Source: a virus
DNA: 23,409 nt
Strand: one strand, 5' to 3'
Virus record (IMG/VR): IMGVR_UViG_3300044729_002606
Span: 1 to 23,409 of that record
Shown here: piece by piece, positions 12,962 through 20,339 of the stretch
Layout of the letters: the number at the start of each line of letters is the position of its first letter
Numbering within the stretch: position 1 is the stretch's first letter
Made by a program: the position numbers and the translations under genes
Notes under the pieces: generated by a model
Told to the model about the DNA's origin: nothing
The model's database searches: none
The model's input: the letters and a program-made list of their open reading frames with translations, nothing else

Positions 12962-15106
12962 TTAGCTTTCTGTTCGCGTCAATGTAGCCGGCTCTGATTT
13001 GGGCGATGCTTCGATAGCAACGCTCCTAATTTCCGGCCTGCCGCCGCTGGTCTCGTAAATCAGTTCCGCAGCGTGCGCCTTGTAGCGGATCGGCGACTTG
13101 AGATGGTAGTCTTCTGAGCTGTCGCCGCTGTTTGTCACGCTTCCGACCTGATCCTCTACTTTGTCAGGGTCTATCGTGCTGACCTTGGTGGTAACAGAGG
13201 CTCCCGCTGGCATCACCACATTGGTGATAGTCCGCAAGAACCTTTTGCTGCTCATGTCTCGGAAGTCGTAGCGCCGCGTTTTGATTGAGCCAACGATTGC
13301 GTTGGTTCCACTTCCGCTCGCTTGGTCGTCTGTGCCGTTGGTTTTTTCCTCAAGCAAATAAAGGTTTCCGGTGCGGGGGACGGTGAATATGCGCCGCCGG
13401 TTGGAATAGGTGGAAACAGCTAGGTGGTTGACCGCCGTGTTGGCGCTGTAGATGTCGCGGGACTCCCAGCGCTCGTTCAGAGCGTTCCAGCATAAAACGA
13501 GCTGATTGCCGTCGTTGCGTTCGCTGCTTGTCGGGAGGGCGATGATGTAGCGGTTGTCGTGCCACAGCGCGCAGGCAGACTCCTCAACTCGCGGCTGATA
13601 GACAGACTCAAAAATGTCGTTAATGGGATCACTGAGAGGCTTCGTGTCGCCGCGCAGCTTGAGGTCCAATCGGGAGTCAAGGCGGTAGACCCCAGCATCG
13701 CTGAGAAAGAAAACGAACTGACCAGCCGTGCGGATTGTCTGGCGGGCAGAGCAGCCGATTTCGTCGGTGAGCAACAGCAGGTTGGTCACTGTTGGGTTCA
13801 CCTCAAAGTCTTCGCCATCGCTTGACGGAAATTGATTAAGTGTCGCCAGCCAGATTGAGTTTCTGCAAAAGACGAGCGCCTGCCCCTCAACCCACGGGTG
13901 AATACCTATGATGCGGTCACTCCCTCCAGCGCCGACTCGGAAGCTGTTGAACACAGCGTCATAAACATCCCCGTCGAGAGCGTCAGAGATTCCCACCGTG
14001 TCCCGGTTGCGGGCAAACCACAGGCGATTGTTGATGTAACTAGCCCATCCGACAGACGGCATGGTCGTGAAGCTGGCGTTAAGGCCAACAGGAATGCCTC
14101 CGACAGCGCGGACAAAGTTGCCGCTGCCTCCGTCCCAATAAATTGGAGGCTTGACTCGGCGCACCTTGATTCCTGCCGAGGCATCGGTCACTGTCCCGCT
14201 CGGCACTGTGATTGTAAGTCGGCTTGTGTTTCCTCCCGGAGCGTTGTCCACAATGTCGTATTCTTGACCATTGAAGGCTGCCGTTATTTCAGAGCCGTCT
14301 ATGTGCACGCGGGCGCCGGTCGGATAGCCGTGCGCCGAGGCGAAATTGACCGTGGCCGTTGTGCCGCTCACTGTGATGCCAGAGGCGTTTGTCAGTTTCT
14401 CGCCCCATCCGGCTACTGTGCGGTCGGCTTCGCGCAAGACATAAAGCCTATTGAAAGCCTGCACAACCGAGACCGTGTCTGTCGATTCGCATTGCTCGTC
14501 AGGCGATGTCGGGAACGTCTTTGTAACAAGCGTCTCGCCGTCTCGCCACAGTGTTGCCGAGTTGGCGCTGACCAGCACGATGTATTCGGAGGCGTTGTCG
14601 TAGTTCTGTGATGCGAAGACGCCGGCTGCAAACATGCCGCCAGAGTAGTCGTCGCGAAGCTCGGGGCCATTGCTGGCAACGATGGTTCCTGTTGCCGGCG
14701 TTGCTGGACTGCCCGCCACTGTATATTCAAAAGTGTCGTTGGTCAGCTTGGTTATGACGAAGTCGCCGTTGTATTGAGCCTGCGTTGCGCCGCGAACATT
14801 GATCTGGTCGCCGGTGATGTATCCGTGGCCGACTAGCGTGGCGGTCGCCTTGGGTGAGCTGAAGGTTAGGCTTGTCACCGTCTGATCTGCTCCGAGCGGC
14901 ATGTCAAGGGTCAGCGGAGAGCCGGTCACGCCAACACTATCAGTAAGGCGCTTACTTCCCTTGCGTGTGGTCGCCACTCCGCGATCAAGCCGCATGTTCA
15001 CGCTGTCTTGTAGCATGCCGGCGGGCAACGTCAGCGGGTTCAATCGGCTGGCGAAACCAATGAATCCGTTGTCGCCGTCGCGCTGAATTGGACTTTCGAG
15101 AGGCAT
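12962..15106 (-). CDS. Podovirus tail nozzle / tail-stabilisation-like protein, 714 aa
   Basis: The start at 15106 (MPLESPIQRDGDNGFIG) overlaps the upstream stop as TAATG and removes a 29-residue basic leader of the longer frame. The N-terminus has the RLNPLTLPAGMLQDSVNMRL type of opening, followed by an R-x-G-s-x-R element, as in podoviral tail-tube or stabilisation proteins. Beta-propeller-like repeats with WWG-type turns fill residues 330-640, including segments about intact glycine-aromatic blades such as NRLWFARNRD. Two insert modules with an H-G-Y-x-T-G signature lie at about 77-142 and 239-317. It should form the distal tail tube below the adaptor. The assignment rests on remembered family features and gene order and is moderately secure. 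Confidence 0.7.
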   Translation of the reverse strand: MPLESPIQRDGDNGFIGFASRLNPLTLPAGMLQDSVNMRLDRGVATTRKGSKRLTDSVGVTGSPLTLDMPLGADQTVTSLTFSSPKATATLVGHGYITGDQINVRGATQAQYNGDFVITKLTNDTFEYTVAGSPATPATGTIVASNGPELRDDYSGGMFAAGVFASQNYDNASEYIVLVSANSATLWRDGETLVTKTFPTSPDEQCESTDTVSVVQAFNRLYVLREADRTVAGWGEKLTNASGITVSGTTATVNFASAHGYPTGARVHIDGSEITAAFNGQEYDIVDNAPGGNTSRLTITVPSGTVTDASAGIKVRRVKPPIYWDGGSGNFVRAVGGIPVGLNASFTTMPSVGWASYINNRLWFARNRDTVGISDALDGDVYDAVFNSFRVGAGGSDRIIGIHPWVEGQALVFCRNSIWLATLNQFPSSDGEDFEVNPTVTNLLLLTDEIGCSARQTIRTAGQFVFFLSDAGVYRLDSRLDLKLRGDTKPLSDPINDIFESVYQPRVEESACALWHDNRYIIALPTSSERNDGNQLVLCWNALNERWESRDIYSANTAVNHLAVSTYSNRRRIFTVPRTGNLYLLEEKTNGTDDQASGSGTNAIVGSIKTRRYDFRDMSSKRFLRTITNVVMPAGASVTTKVSTIDPDKVEDQVGSVTNSGDSSEDYHLKSPIRYKAHAAELIYETSGGRPEIRSVAIEASPKSEPATLTRTES

Positions 15107-15654
15107 TAGGAGTTGTTGACTAGGACGTAGGAAAGAGTTTTGGCGTTGTTGCGCTTTAGCTCGGACTCGGTGATAGCGAGGAAAGCGTCCCACTGTTGAG
15201 GAGGGATCGTCTGGCAGCCCTCCGAGCTGGTCGTGGTGCGCCCGCCCTTGTGAATGTTAATGGCAAAGTGTCCGGTCTCTTCCTTGTCGCCGCGCATCAC
15301 CGTCACCGGACCCGCCTGCACTAATGCCTTGTAGGGGTTGCCGCGACTGATGCCGTGCTGGCCGATTTTGTAGCGGTAGACACCGGCCTTGAGCTGGGCC
15401 ATCGGCTTGCGGGCGTTGGCGTTCCAGCCGAGGCGGGACGGATCGACGTTGGCGTTGAATGCGGCGTGGACGTTAGGCGAGACGAGGACGATAGCGTCAT
15501 CGTAGATACCCACATCTTGCTTGCCGACCGCGCCCATTGTATCGCGGTAGTATCCACGGATGCCGACCAGACACACCGGATCGCTGACCTTGCGGAGCTT
15601 TAGGAGCTGCTCCGTGGTCTTGCGTTCGATGCGCGGCCGGTCTTTTGGAATCAT
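15106..15654 (-). CDS. L,D-transpeptidase-fold cell-wall enzyme (candidate endolysin), 182 aa
   Basis: The core motif is G128-H-F-A-I-N-I-H135, then G-G-R-T-T-T-S143-S-E-G146-C147-Q-T, matching the H...S-x-G-C signature of YkuD-type L,D-transpeptidases, with Cys147 as nucleophile and His135 as its partner. In phages, this fold is used by wall-degrading or wall-modifying enzymes. There is no signal peptide, so export would need the holin. The gene follows four small membrane or lipoprotein genes, a typical lysis-cassette setting, and no lysozyme or amidase is seen elsewhere in the window. It overlaps both neighbours (ATGA upstream, TAATG downstream). Whether it cuts or rebuilds cross-links cannot be told from sequence. 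Confidence 0.75.
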   Translation of the reverse strand: MIPKDRPRIERKTTEQLLKLRKVSDPVCLVGIRGYYRDTMGAVGKQDVGIYDDAIVLVSPNVHAAFNANVDPSRLGWNANARKPMAQLKAGVYRYKIGQHGISRGNPYKALVQAGPVTVMRGDKEETGHFAINIHKGGRTTTSSEGCQTIPPQQWDAFLAITESELKRNNAKTLSYVLVNNS

Positions 15655-15998
15655 CGTGTGCGAAGTTCAGCCTCTGCCTGCGCAACGGTCTTCGGTCCAA
15701 CAAAGCCGTCAGTCTTGAGCTGCTCGCCTTGGTTGTAGGCGTTGAGGAGCTTTTGGATTTGGGTGCCGTAGGTCTTGATGATGTCGGCGGGGAGCTTGGT
15801 GACGGCAATGTCCAAGATGCCCCAGATGATTCCGGCGATGACCGCTTCGTTCACTCCGAGGGCGCGGATGTCCAAGCCGGACTTGGCGGCAATGTAAGTT
15901 AGCGCGGCAGCGGCGGCTGCCGTGACGAGCTTTTGCAGCAGCGGGCCTCCGCGTGAGAGGAGGAGTTTAACTAGTTGGCGTTCTACGAAGGATTTCAT
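15651..15998 (-). CDS. Two-helix membrane protein with peptidoglycan-binding-like tail, 115 aa
   Basis: The start at 15998 (MKSFVERQLVKLL) forms an ATGA overlap with the preceding gene. The longer frame only adds a shadow of the lipoprotein gene. Hydrophobic segments lie at residues 20-38 (Ala-rich) and 50-68. Residues 76-113 read as helix IQKLLNAYNQ, then TDGFVGPKT at 96-104, then a helix, which is the core pattern of the PG_binding_1 domain (D-G-x-x-G-P-x-T). This gives a holin-like protein with a possible wall-binding end. The L,D-transpeptidase next to it lacks such a domain. It could be a holin, an anchor for the lytic enzyme, or an inner spanin-like component. Confidence 0.65.
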   Translation of the reverse strand: MKSFVERQLVKLLLSRGGPLLQKLVTAAAAAALTYIAAKSGLDIRALGVNEAVIAGIIWGILDIAVTKLPADIIKTYGTQIQKLLNAYNQGEQLKTDGFVGPKTVAQAEAELRTR

Positions 15999-16195
15999 TG
16001 TTCGGGCTTTTTCCATTCCTTGTAGGACTGGACGATGTTGTTGATGTTGGGAACGTAGGTGACCATAATTTTGATGCTGCCCCAGTCGCCCGCTTGCGTC
16101 TTCTCGCCGTCCACCGGCGGCAGAGGAATGCTCACGCACCCACCAAGGATGAGCGCGATGGCCATTGCTGCGGCGAACTGCGGGCGGCATTTCAT
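15995..16195 (-). CDS. Small lipoprotein, candidate outer-membrane spanin, 66 aa
   Basis: The signal peptide ends in the lipobox Leu-Gly-Gly-Cys with Cys20, leaving a 47-residue mature lipoprotein that starts with a Pro-rich stretch (SIPLPP). Small size, proline content and position inside a lysis cassette are the usual features of an o-spanin, which helps fuse or disrupt the outer membrane at lysis. The start at 16195 overlaps the upstream stop as TAATG. A longer frame would add an implausible Arg/Pro leader. No clear i-spanin coiled coil is seen next to it, so the spanin assignment remains tentative. Confidence 0.65.
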   Translation of the reverse strand: MKCRPQFAAAMAIALILGGCVSIPLPPVDGEKTQAGDWGSIKIMVTYVPNINNIVQSYKEWKKPEQ

Positions 16196-16368
16196 TACAG
16201 TCGGGCGTCGTGGTCTTTCGCCATCCAGAGGCCCCATGCGCTGGTGAGTGCGGCGGCGATGAGGCCGATGTCAGGGATTTGGCCGGTGGTCAGGTATTCC
16301 TTGGTGCCGGTCATGAGGGCGATGAGCGCCGTGAGCGCTGCAATGGTCGTTGTCTTCCAGTTACGCAT
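16195..16368 (-). CDS. Small two-helix membrane protein, holin candidate, 57 aa
   Basis: The protein starts MRNWKTTTIAALTALIAL, with a hydrophobic segment at 6-20 and a second at 34-50 ending in GLWMAKDHD. Small phage proteins with an NWKTT start and a GL-x-x-AKD end are common in lysis modules and are often called holin-like. The start at 16368 is chosen because the longer frame would overlap the preceding gene fully. It lies one base from the upstream stop. It probably acts in the inner membrane at the time of lysis. Which of the small membrane proteins here is the true holin is undetermined. Confidence 0.6.
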   Translation of the reverse strand: MRNWKTTTIAALTALIALMTGTKEYLTTGQIPDIGLIAAALTSAWGLWMAKDHDARL

Positions 16369-16369
16369 A

Positions 16370-16576
16370 TTATTTGTCTTTCTGTTGCTTCTTGCGGAGG
16401 TCGTGAAGGACCGAAAGTAGGGTGACAACGCCGACCGCCAGACCGACAAGCAGACCGGCGATTCGCAGGGTAGTTTCAAGTTGAGGGAGCATGGACAATA
16501 CGGATGATCCAATCGAAGTGACGGTGCCGATGGTGCCCTTCTCGGCTGTTGATAAATGTGTGTGCCAGTAGGTCAT
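16370..16576 (-). CDS. Small one-helix membrane protein, holin or regulator candidate, 68 aa
   Basis: This protein has a single clear transmembrane stretch at about residues 38-58 (LRIAGLLVGLAVGVVTLLSV), followed by a strongly basic C-terminus (LRKKQQKDK) expected to stay in the cytoplasm. The N-terminal 35 residues are amphipathic and Ser/Thr/Gly-rich. It is the first gene of the lysis cassette. The ATG overlaps the previous stop (ATGA). It could be a holin, antiholin or inner spanin without a long coiled coil. The sequence does not decide between these. Confidence 0.55.
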   Translation of the reverse strand: MTYWHTHLSTAEKGTIGTVTSIGSSVLSMLPQLETTLRIAGLLVGLAVGVVTLLSVLHDLRKKQQKDK

Positions 16577-16848
16577 AGCCAGACTCTCCGCTGCTGGGTC
16601 GGCGTGACGCTGTAGTCCGCCGCCGGATCAGGGCGTTCGTCGGTCACACGCAGATTCACATGCCAGCCGTCAATCGGCGTGCTCACCGGATTCTCGGGGT
16701 CGCTGTTGTCTACGTCCACCAGCACACCCACAGGATCAAGCGCATAGCCTTCTCCGCTGGTTTGCCATCCGGTCTCGGCATCGTAGTAATCGGCCAGCGC
16801 GGTTTGGGCCGTGGCTTCGTCGGGGAATTTGTAGAGAAAGTCCGTCAT
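16573..16848 (-). CDS. Hypothetical small phage protein, 91 aa
   Basis: This acidic soluble protein opens MTDFLYKFPDEATAQTALAD. It has a central GWQTSGEGYALDPVGVLVDV segment and a WHVNLRV strand near residues 62-68. Proteins of this style often follow tail-fibre genes in phages and may be small fibre-associated or assembly proteins, but I cannot name a characterised family. It lies between the LamG-like fibre and the lysis cassette. The stop is ATGA-coupled to the next gene. No membrane segment or catalytic motif is seen. Confidence 0.6.
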   Translation of the reverse strand: MTDFLYKFPDEATAQTALADYYDAETGWQTSGEGYALDPVGVLVDVDNSDPENPVSTPIDGWHVNLRVTDERPDPAADYSVTPTQQRRVWL

Positions 16849-16852
16849 GGCT

Positions 16853-18160
16853 TTAGGTCGTTAGCTGCTGCAGCAGCGTGTTGCTCAAGCGGCGGGGGTA
16901 GTAGGCGATGCGGCGGATGTGGCCGTTGAGTCGTTGCGTAGTATTTTCGGGAATAAGAATGCCAAGATTCAGTTGCGCAACAGATGGCATGCCTCCGCTA
17001 GAATCAGTTTCTACGCTTCCGCCGTTTATGCAGGCCGCAAAGTTGTCTGTAGCAGCAGCGCCAATGCGGCGCGTAATTGCTCCAGACGCAGGATCGCTTG
17101 TTGCGGAAGCAATCGATGTAACCCCTCCGGCTACAACCGCAAGCGCGCCACCTCGGATTCGCAGTTGAAAGCGTTGGTTAGAATTGGAAGCCGCCGCAAA
17201 TGAAGCAAGCGATGCATTGCCTTCAGTGCTTGTTGTCACTCCCTCCGCAAACAAAGTCCCCTCGCTCTGATTATAGAAGCTGGAGATCGGCGTGACGACT
17301 GCCGAGTCCGCTGCGCGGGTGGCGGCGGCGGTGGTCGTCGGGATGTAGCTGGTGGCGAAGGCGCCTTGCTCAAGCTGCGGGGCGGCTATGCGGAGGGTTA
17401 GGTCGATGGGGTCGCCGTTGAATACGCTTAAATTCAAAAGAACAAGAACACGCTCTACGGTGGCGTCTGACATGGTCCTGCTTAATGACACGCGCTGGGT
17501 CGAAAGTGCGCTGCCAGTAGGAGAGATGGCGGCGGTTGATACTTGTCCAGCAATCACTCCTCCGGCTGCGTCTCGGCCTGACAAATTGTGCTGTAATGTT
17601 ATATTGGAAGTTGTTCCAGCAACTACCTTTAGATGCATAGAGCTTGTCCACGACTGCCCATTTGCCGCGACAACTTGGCTAATTGTATCGAACCTCAATC
17701 CAGAAGTTCCGCTTGCGGTCGGAGTGCCGCTGATTTTCAAATCAAGGTAGGCAAGCCCTACCTCTGTGCCAGTGCCGATAATTTCGGTGCTTACTCCGTT
17801 TGACGTTACTGCGGTGCCAACGCCCCAATTCGTCGGCAAAGCCCCACCACTCCCAATCACCCCATTGGTCGAACCACCGGCCTGCGAGTTGCGGATGCTA
17901 TTCGTCCGCGCCTCCTCGATGAGAAGCCCGCGTGACGCTCCGGTCGCGGGGTCGTGGTCGAAGCGTGGCGTGTCGTTGGCGGCGGTTTGCAGGGTGCCGT
18001 TGGCGTCGAAGAAGGTGGCGTTCGATGCCCGCGTGAAGGTGATCGCAGGGCCGGTGCCGTTGTTTAAGGTCTTCTCACCGGCAAAGTCGCGGCTGAAGGT
18101 CGGGCGCGCGATGGCGGCGCCGGACCCAGCGTTCAGCAACAATGTCGGGGCTAAAAGCAT
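16853..18160 (-). CDS. LamG / concanavalin-like fibre or head appendage protein, 435 aa
   Basis: Residues 41-87 contain the characteristic series FTRASNATFFDANG, then PRFDHDPATG, then GLLIEEARTN, which marks a widespread class of phage appendage proteins with carbohydrate-binding jelly-roll domains. The middle part (100-280) is a beta-rich domain ending ...QLEQGAFATSYIPT, another recurring element of the class. The C-terminal domain (290-435) ends GHIRRIAYYPRRLS, as in LamG-type folds. The likely role is binding of surface polysaccharide. It starts with a TAATG overlap from the 85-aa gene. The exact location in the virion is unknown. Confidence 0.75.
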   Translation of the reverse strand: MLLAPTLLLNAGSGAAIARPTFSRDFAGEKTLNNGTGPAITFTRASNATFFDANGTLQTAANDTPRFDHDPATGASRGLLIEEARTNSIRNSQAGGSTNGVIGSGGALPTNWGVGTAVTSNGVSTEIIGTGTEVGLAYLDLKISGTPTASGTSGLRFDTISQVVAANGQSWTSSMHLKVVAGTTSNITLQHNLSGRDAAGGVIAGQVSTAAISPTGSALSTQRVSLSRTMSDATVERVLVLLNLSVFNGDPIDLTLRIAAPQLEQGAFATSYIPTTTAAATRAADSAVVTPISSFYNQSEGTLFAEGVTTSTEGNASLASFAAASNSNQRFQLRIRGGALAVVAGGVTSIASATSDPASGAITRRIGAAATDNFAACINGGSVETDSSGGMPSVAQLNLGILIPENTTQRLNGHIRRIAYYPRRLSNTLLQQLTT

Positions 18161-18417
18161 TAGGCGGTGTAGGCGATGACTCGGCCGCTGTGCAGGTCGA
18201 GGGCGGTGAACTTGCCGAAGAGGATAGTGCCTGCCGGGATGACGGGGGCGCTGGCGTCGGTGGTGTTCGCAATGTCGGCGATGTTGCCGGTCAAGGTGTG
18301 GAACTTGGCGTCGGCGAGGACTTGCACGGCGAGCCAGTCGCCGGTGCGGGCCGTGGTGTCGGCGATGTAGATGCCGCCGCTCAGGCCGTTGGTGATTTTG
18401 TTGTTAGGGAATCCCAT
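18160..18417 (-). CDS. Small conserved-type virion protein, 85 aa
   Basis: This compact beta-type protein has the pattern ADTTARTGDWLAVQVLADA followed by a F-x-x-L-T-G-N segment and a closing IPAGTILFGKFTALDLHSG. This layout is familiar from small phage structural or decoration-type proteins, but its role is not established here. No membrane segment is seen. It lies 16 bases after the adaptor gene and overlaps the next fibre gene (TAATG). It may cap or decorate the fibre or head; this is a guess from context. Confidence 0.6.
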   Translation of the reverse strand: MGFPNNKITNGLSGGIYIADTTARTGDWLAVQVLADAKFHTLTGNIADIANTTDASAPVIPAGTILFGKFTALDLHSGRVIAYTA

Positions 18418-18433
18418 ATGTTTTAGTAGTTGA

Positions 18434-19051
18434 TTAGTATTGGTTGACGCGGGCCGTCCACATGCTGGGCTGCCCTTGCTGGAAATAGTATTTGTCGCGC
18501 TGCGAGATCAGCTCGGACTCGGCGAGCTGTTCCATGGCAAGTGCTTTGTCTGTCTGTCCGTCCTCTTGGAGCAAATCTCCACTCAGCATCAGGCCGGCTG
18601 CTTTTGCGATGACGCTGGGCACTGTCGCGGTGAGGTTGCTTGCGCTGTATTCGGTCGGGCGGATGCGGTAGCGGACCCACACACTGGTCGGCAAGTCGCT
18701 GTCTTCGGGGAATCTGATGTTGTCTCCGAGCAGCGTGTAGCCGATCTCTCTCGGGTAGACGTTAGTTGCCGGATTGTCCCTCATGACAGAAAAGACCTCG
18801 CCCATGGCGGTCTGGCCGCTCTGCTCGTAGGGGATGAAGTAGCCGGTCGTGTCGTTGCCTTCGACGGTGCGGCTTTCAACGCGCATAAGCTCCGGCCAAT
18901 CGGCCCACTCCCAGCAGTCGGCGATGCGCTCGTTGGCGGCGGCAACGAGCATGGTGCGGGCGCCGGTGGGCACGTTGGCGATGTCGCTGGCGTCGTTGCC
19001 GACACGTTGCCAGGCGCGGAGGAGGATGGACTGGAGGGTTACGGTGCGCAT
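18434..19051 (-). CDS. Head-tail adaptor / tail tubular protein A-like, 205 aa
   Basis: This helical protein starts MRTVTLQSILLRAWQRVG and contains a long helix with NERIADCWEWADWPEL. A beta section follows at 90-130, then a final helical part with a Gln-rich end. Its length and layout fit the podoviral adaptor that sits under the portal and links to the nozzle (tail tubular A or gp4-like). It is downstream of the portal and upstream of the nozzle-like gene, in the expected relative order but with fibre and lysis genes inserted between them. The start overlaps the preceding stop (TAATG). The assignment is by pattern and context and is moderately likely. Confidence 0.6.
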   Translation of the reverse strand: MRTVTLQSILLRAWQRVGNDASDIANVPTGARTMLVAAANERIADCWEWADWPELMRVESRTVEGNDTTGYFIPYEQSGQTAMGEVFSVMRDNPATNVYPREIGYTLLGDNIRFPEDSDLPTSVWVRYRIRPTEYSASNLTATVPSVIAKAAGLMLSGDLLQEDGQTDKALAMEQLAESELISQRDKYYFQQGQPSMWTARVNQY

Positions 19052-19488
19052 TAGCTGTTAAGTGCGTTCATGGCCGACTGGACGGCGGCTTCAAAGGTGA
19101 CGCTGGGATTCGGCCAGTCGTTACGCGGCGACGGATCGGCGGCGAACATTGTCAGGATCTGCTGCAAGTATTGCTCGACGGCGTCCAGCTCGGCGCAGGT
19201 TTTGCCTGCGGCGGTGAGGCTTTGGCGCAAATACAAAAGTGTGGGCTGGCGGTCGCCTGCGAGGCCGACACTGCGGAGGTGTTCTTCGGCGGTCACACTC
19301 GGCGGCGGCGTGGGGATGAGCGTGCGGGTGGCGGCGTCCCATATGACGGTGCCGTTTTGCAGTCCCTCGCCTTGCTCGTCGGTCAGCGGGAGCGCGGTGA
19401 TGCCTGCCGGTAACGGATCGGCGATGACGGTGCCGATGCTGACGCTTTGGCCGCTTGCGGTGTTATAGAGGATGTGCCAGTTGTTCAT
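19051..19488 (-). CDS. Hypothetical virion-associated protein, 145 aa
   Basis: The N-terminal half is a small beta domain (MNNWHILYNTASGQSVSIGT to NGTVIWDAATRTLIP). A PTPPPS linker near residue 60 joins it to a helical C-terminal half (66-145). The first part resembles the small domains found on phage fibre-associated or fibre-assembly proteins. The helical part is unrecognised. It starts three bases after the 281-aa gene and overlaps the adaptor start (TAATG). It contains no signal, membrane segment or catalytic motif. A structural or chaperone role is inferred from position only. Confidence 0.55.
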   Translation of the reverse strand: MNNWHILYNTASGQSVSIGTVIADPLPAGITALPLTDEQGEGLQNGTVIWDAATRTLIPTPPPSVTAEEHLRSVGLAGDRQPTLLYLRQSLTAAGKTCAELDAVEQYLQQILTMFAADPSPRNDWPNPSVTFEAAVQSAMNALNS

Positions 19489-19490
19489 GG

Positions 19491-20336
19491 TCAGACTTTC
19501 GGAACGGCGATGATGCAGGCGTCGTATTTGCCGGGGTTGGCGGCGATGTTGTGGCGGATGGCGAGGCGGGAGCCGGTGGGGACTTCGCGGCCAAATAGGT
19601 TCGGACTTCTACTGGATGCGAGAGAAAAGCTTTCAGTGGCTCCAAACGCAAATTGGATGTAGCCAAATGCGACCTCGCTGCCTGCTGCGCCAACGCCGAT
19701 CTCGTAGGCGGCGTCACCGAACGCCGTGGTGTCGGTGTCGCTGACGGACGGGGCGATGGCGAAGCCGATGTAGTCTTTGGTGGTGCTGTCTTCAATCTCC
19801 ACCCATGTGCCCGATGATCCGCTCATGGCCGTGCCTGTGCTGGTCGCAGTGTCTGTGCCCAAAACGTCAGCGGTCGTGCCGATGCTTGCCGTATCGCCCG
19901 CGTTAAGCGCAAAGAAGTCTCTGGCGCTTATGGTGGCGGTTTGCGATGCACGAACGCCTTGGATGCGAGCGGCAATGCGGGAGCCGGATGGAATTTCGAC
20001 TGGAATACTGTAAAACGATCCCGCCGATCCGCCGATGGCGAGATTGGGAACTATAACAGTCTCGCTGCCCGATGCGCCGACTCCGATGTCAAGGAGGGTG
20101 GCTGAGTCGGCTGTCGATACGTTGACGCCTGACAAAAAGAATCGGATCAACGTCGTCACATTGCTGGTGCTGGCGATGAGTTGCGACCAACTGCCCTTGG
20201 TGTGCGGCGTGGCCGAGGCGGTGAGCGTGACGGAGCCAGTGTTCCATGAAGCCGCGAGGATTTCATTCTGGTAAAACCACGGCTTGTCCGCGAAGAGCGG
20301 CGTGGCACCGAGGTAGGCTTTTTGCAGGAGGGCCAT
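19491..20336 (-). CDS. Virion protein with duplicated beta domain, 281 aa
   Basis: Two related halves are visible. Residues 49-137 contain DIGVGASGSE, then VEIPSGSRIAARIQ. Residues 177-277 contain EIGVGAAGSE, then REVPTGSRLAIRHN. Each half begins with a Trp-containing strand (SWSQLIAS and TWVEIEDS). The pattern suggests an internal duplication of a jelly-roll-like domain, as used in capsid decorations and fibres. The first 48 residues form a short N-terminal attachment region. It starts three bases after the upstream stop. No enzyme motif is present. A fibre, appendage or head-decoration role is likely, and the major capsid protein is not a convincing alternative. Confidence 0.65.
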   Translation of the reverse strand: MALLQKAYLGATPLFADKPWFYQNEILAASWNTGSVTLTASATPHTKGSWSQLIASTSNVTTLIRFFLSGVNVSTADSATLLDIGVGASGSETVIVPNLAIGGSAGSFYSIPVEIPSGSRIAARIQGVRASQTATISARDFFALNAGDTASIGTTADVLGTDTATSTGTAMSGSSGTWVEIEDSTTKDYIGFAIAPSVSDTDTTAFGDAAYEIGVGAAGSEVAFGYIQFAFGATESFSLASSRSPNLFGREVPTGSRLAIRHNIAANPGKYDACIIAVPKV

Positions 20337-20339
20337 GGC

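Noticed and set aside
13898-14611. 237-codon open frame on the plus strand inside the nozzle gene
   Set aside because: It is fully antisense to a well-supported coding gene, has the composition of a GC-rich shadow frame, and shows no ribosome site or recognisable motif. The same applies to long plus-strand frames at 4713-5252, 6294-6893, 8801-9583, 11988-12716, 18440-19054 and 21674-22399.
15107-15193. Longer N-terminus (29 residues) for the nozzle-like protein
   Set aside because: The added residues are a shadow of the end of the L,D-transpeptidase gene. The ATG at 15106 gives the TAATG coupling used throughout the operon and a family-like N-terminus.
15999-16190. Longer N-terminus for the two-helix peptidoglycan-binding-like protein
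   Set aside because: The added part is the out-of-frame reading of the spanin-like lipoprotein gene, and the ATG at 15998 gives an ATGA overlap.
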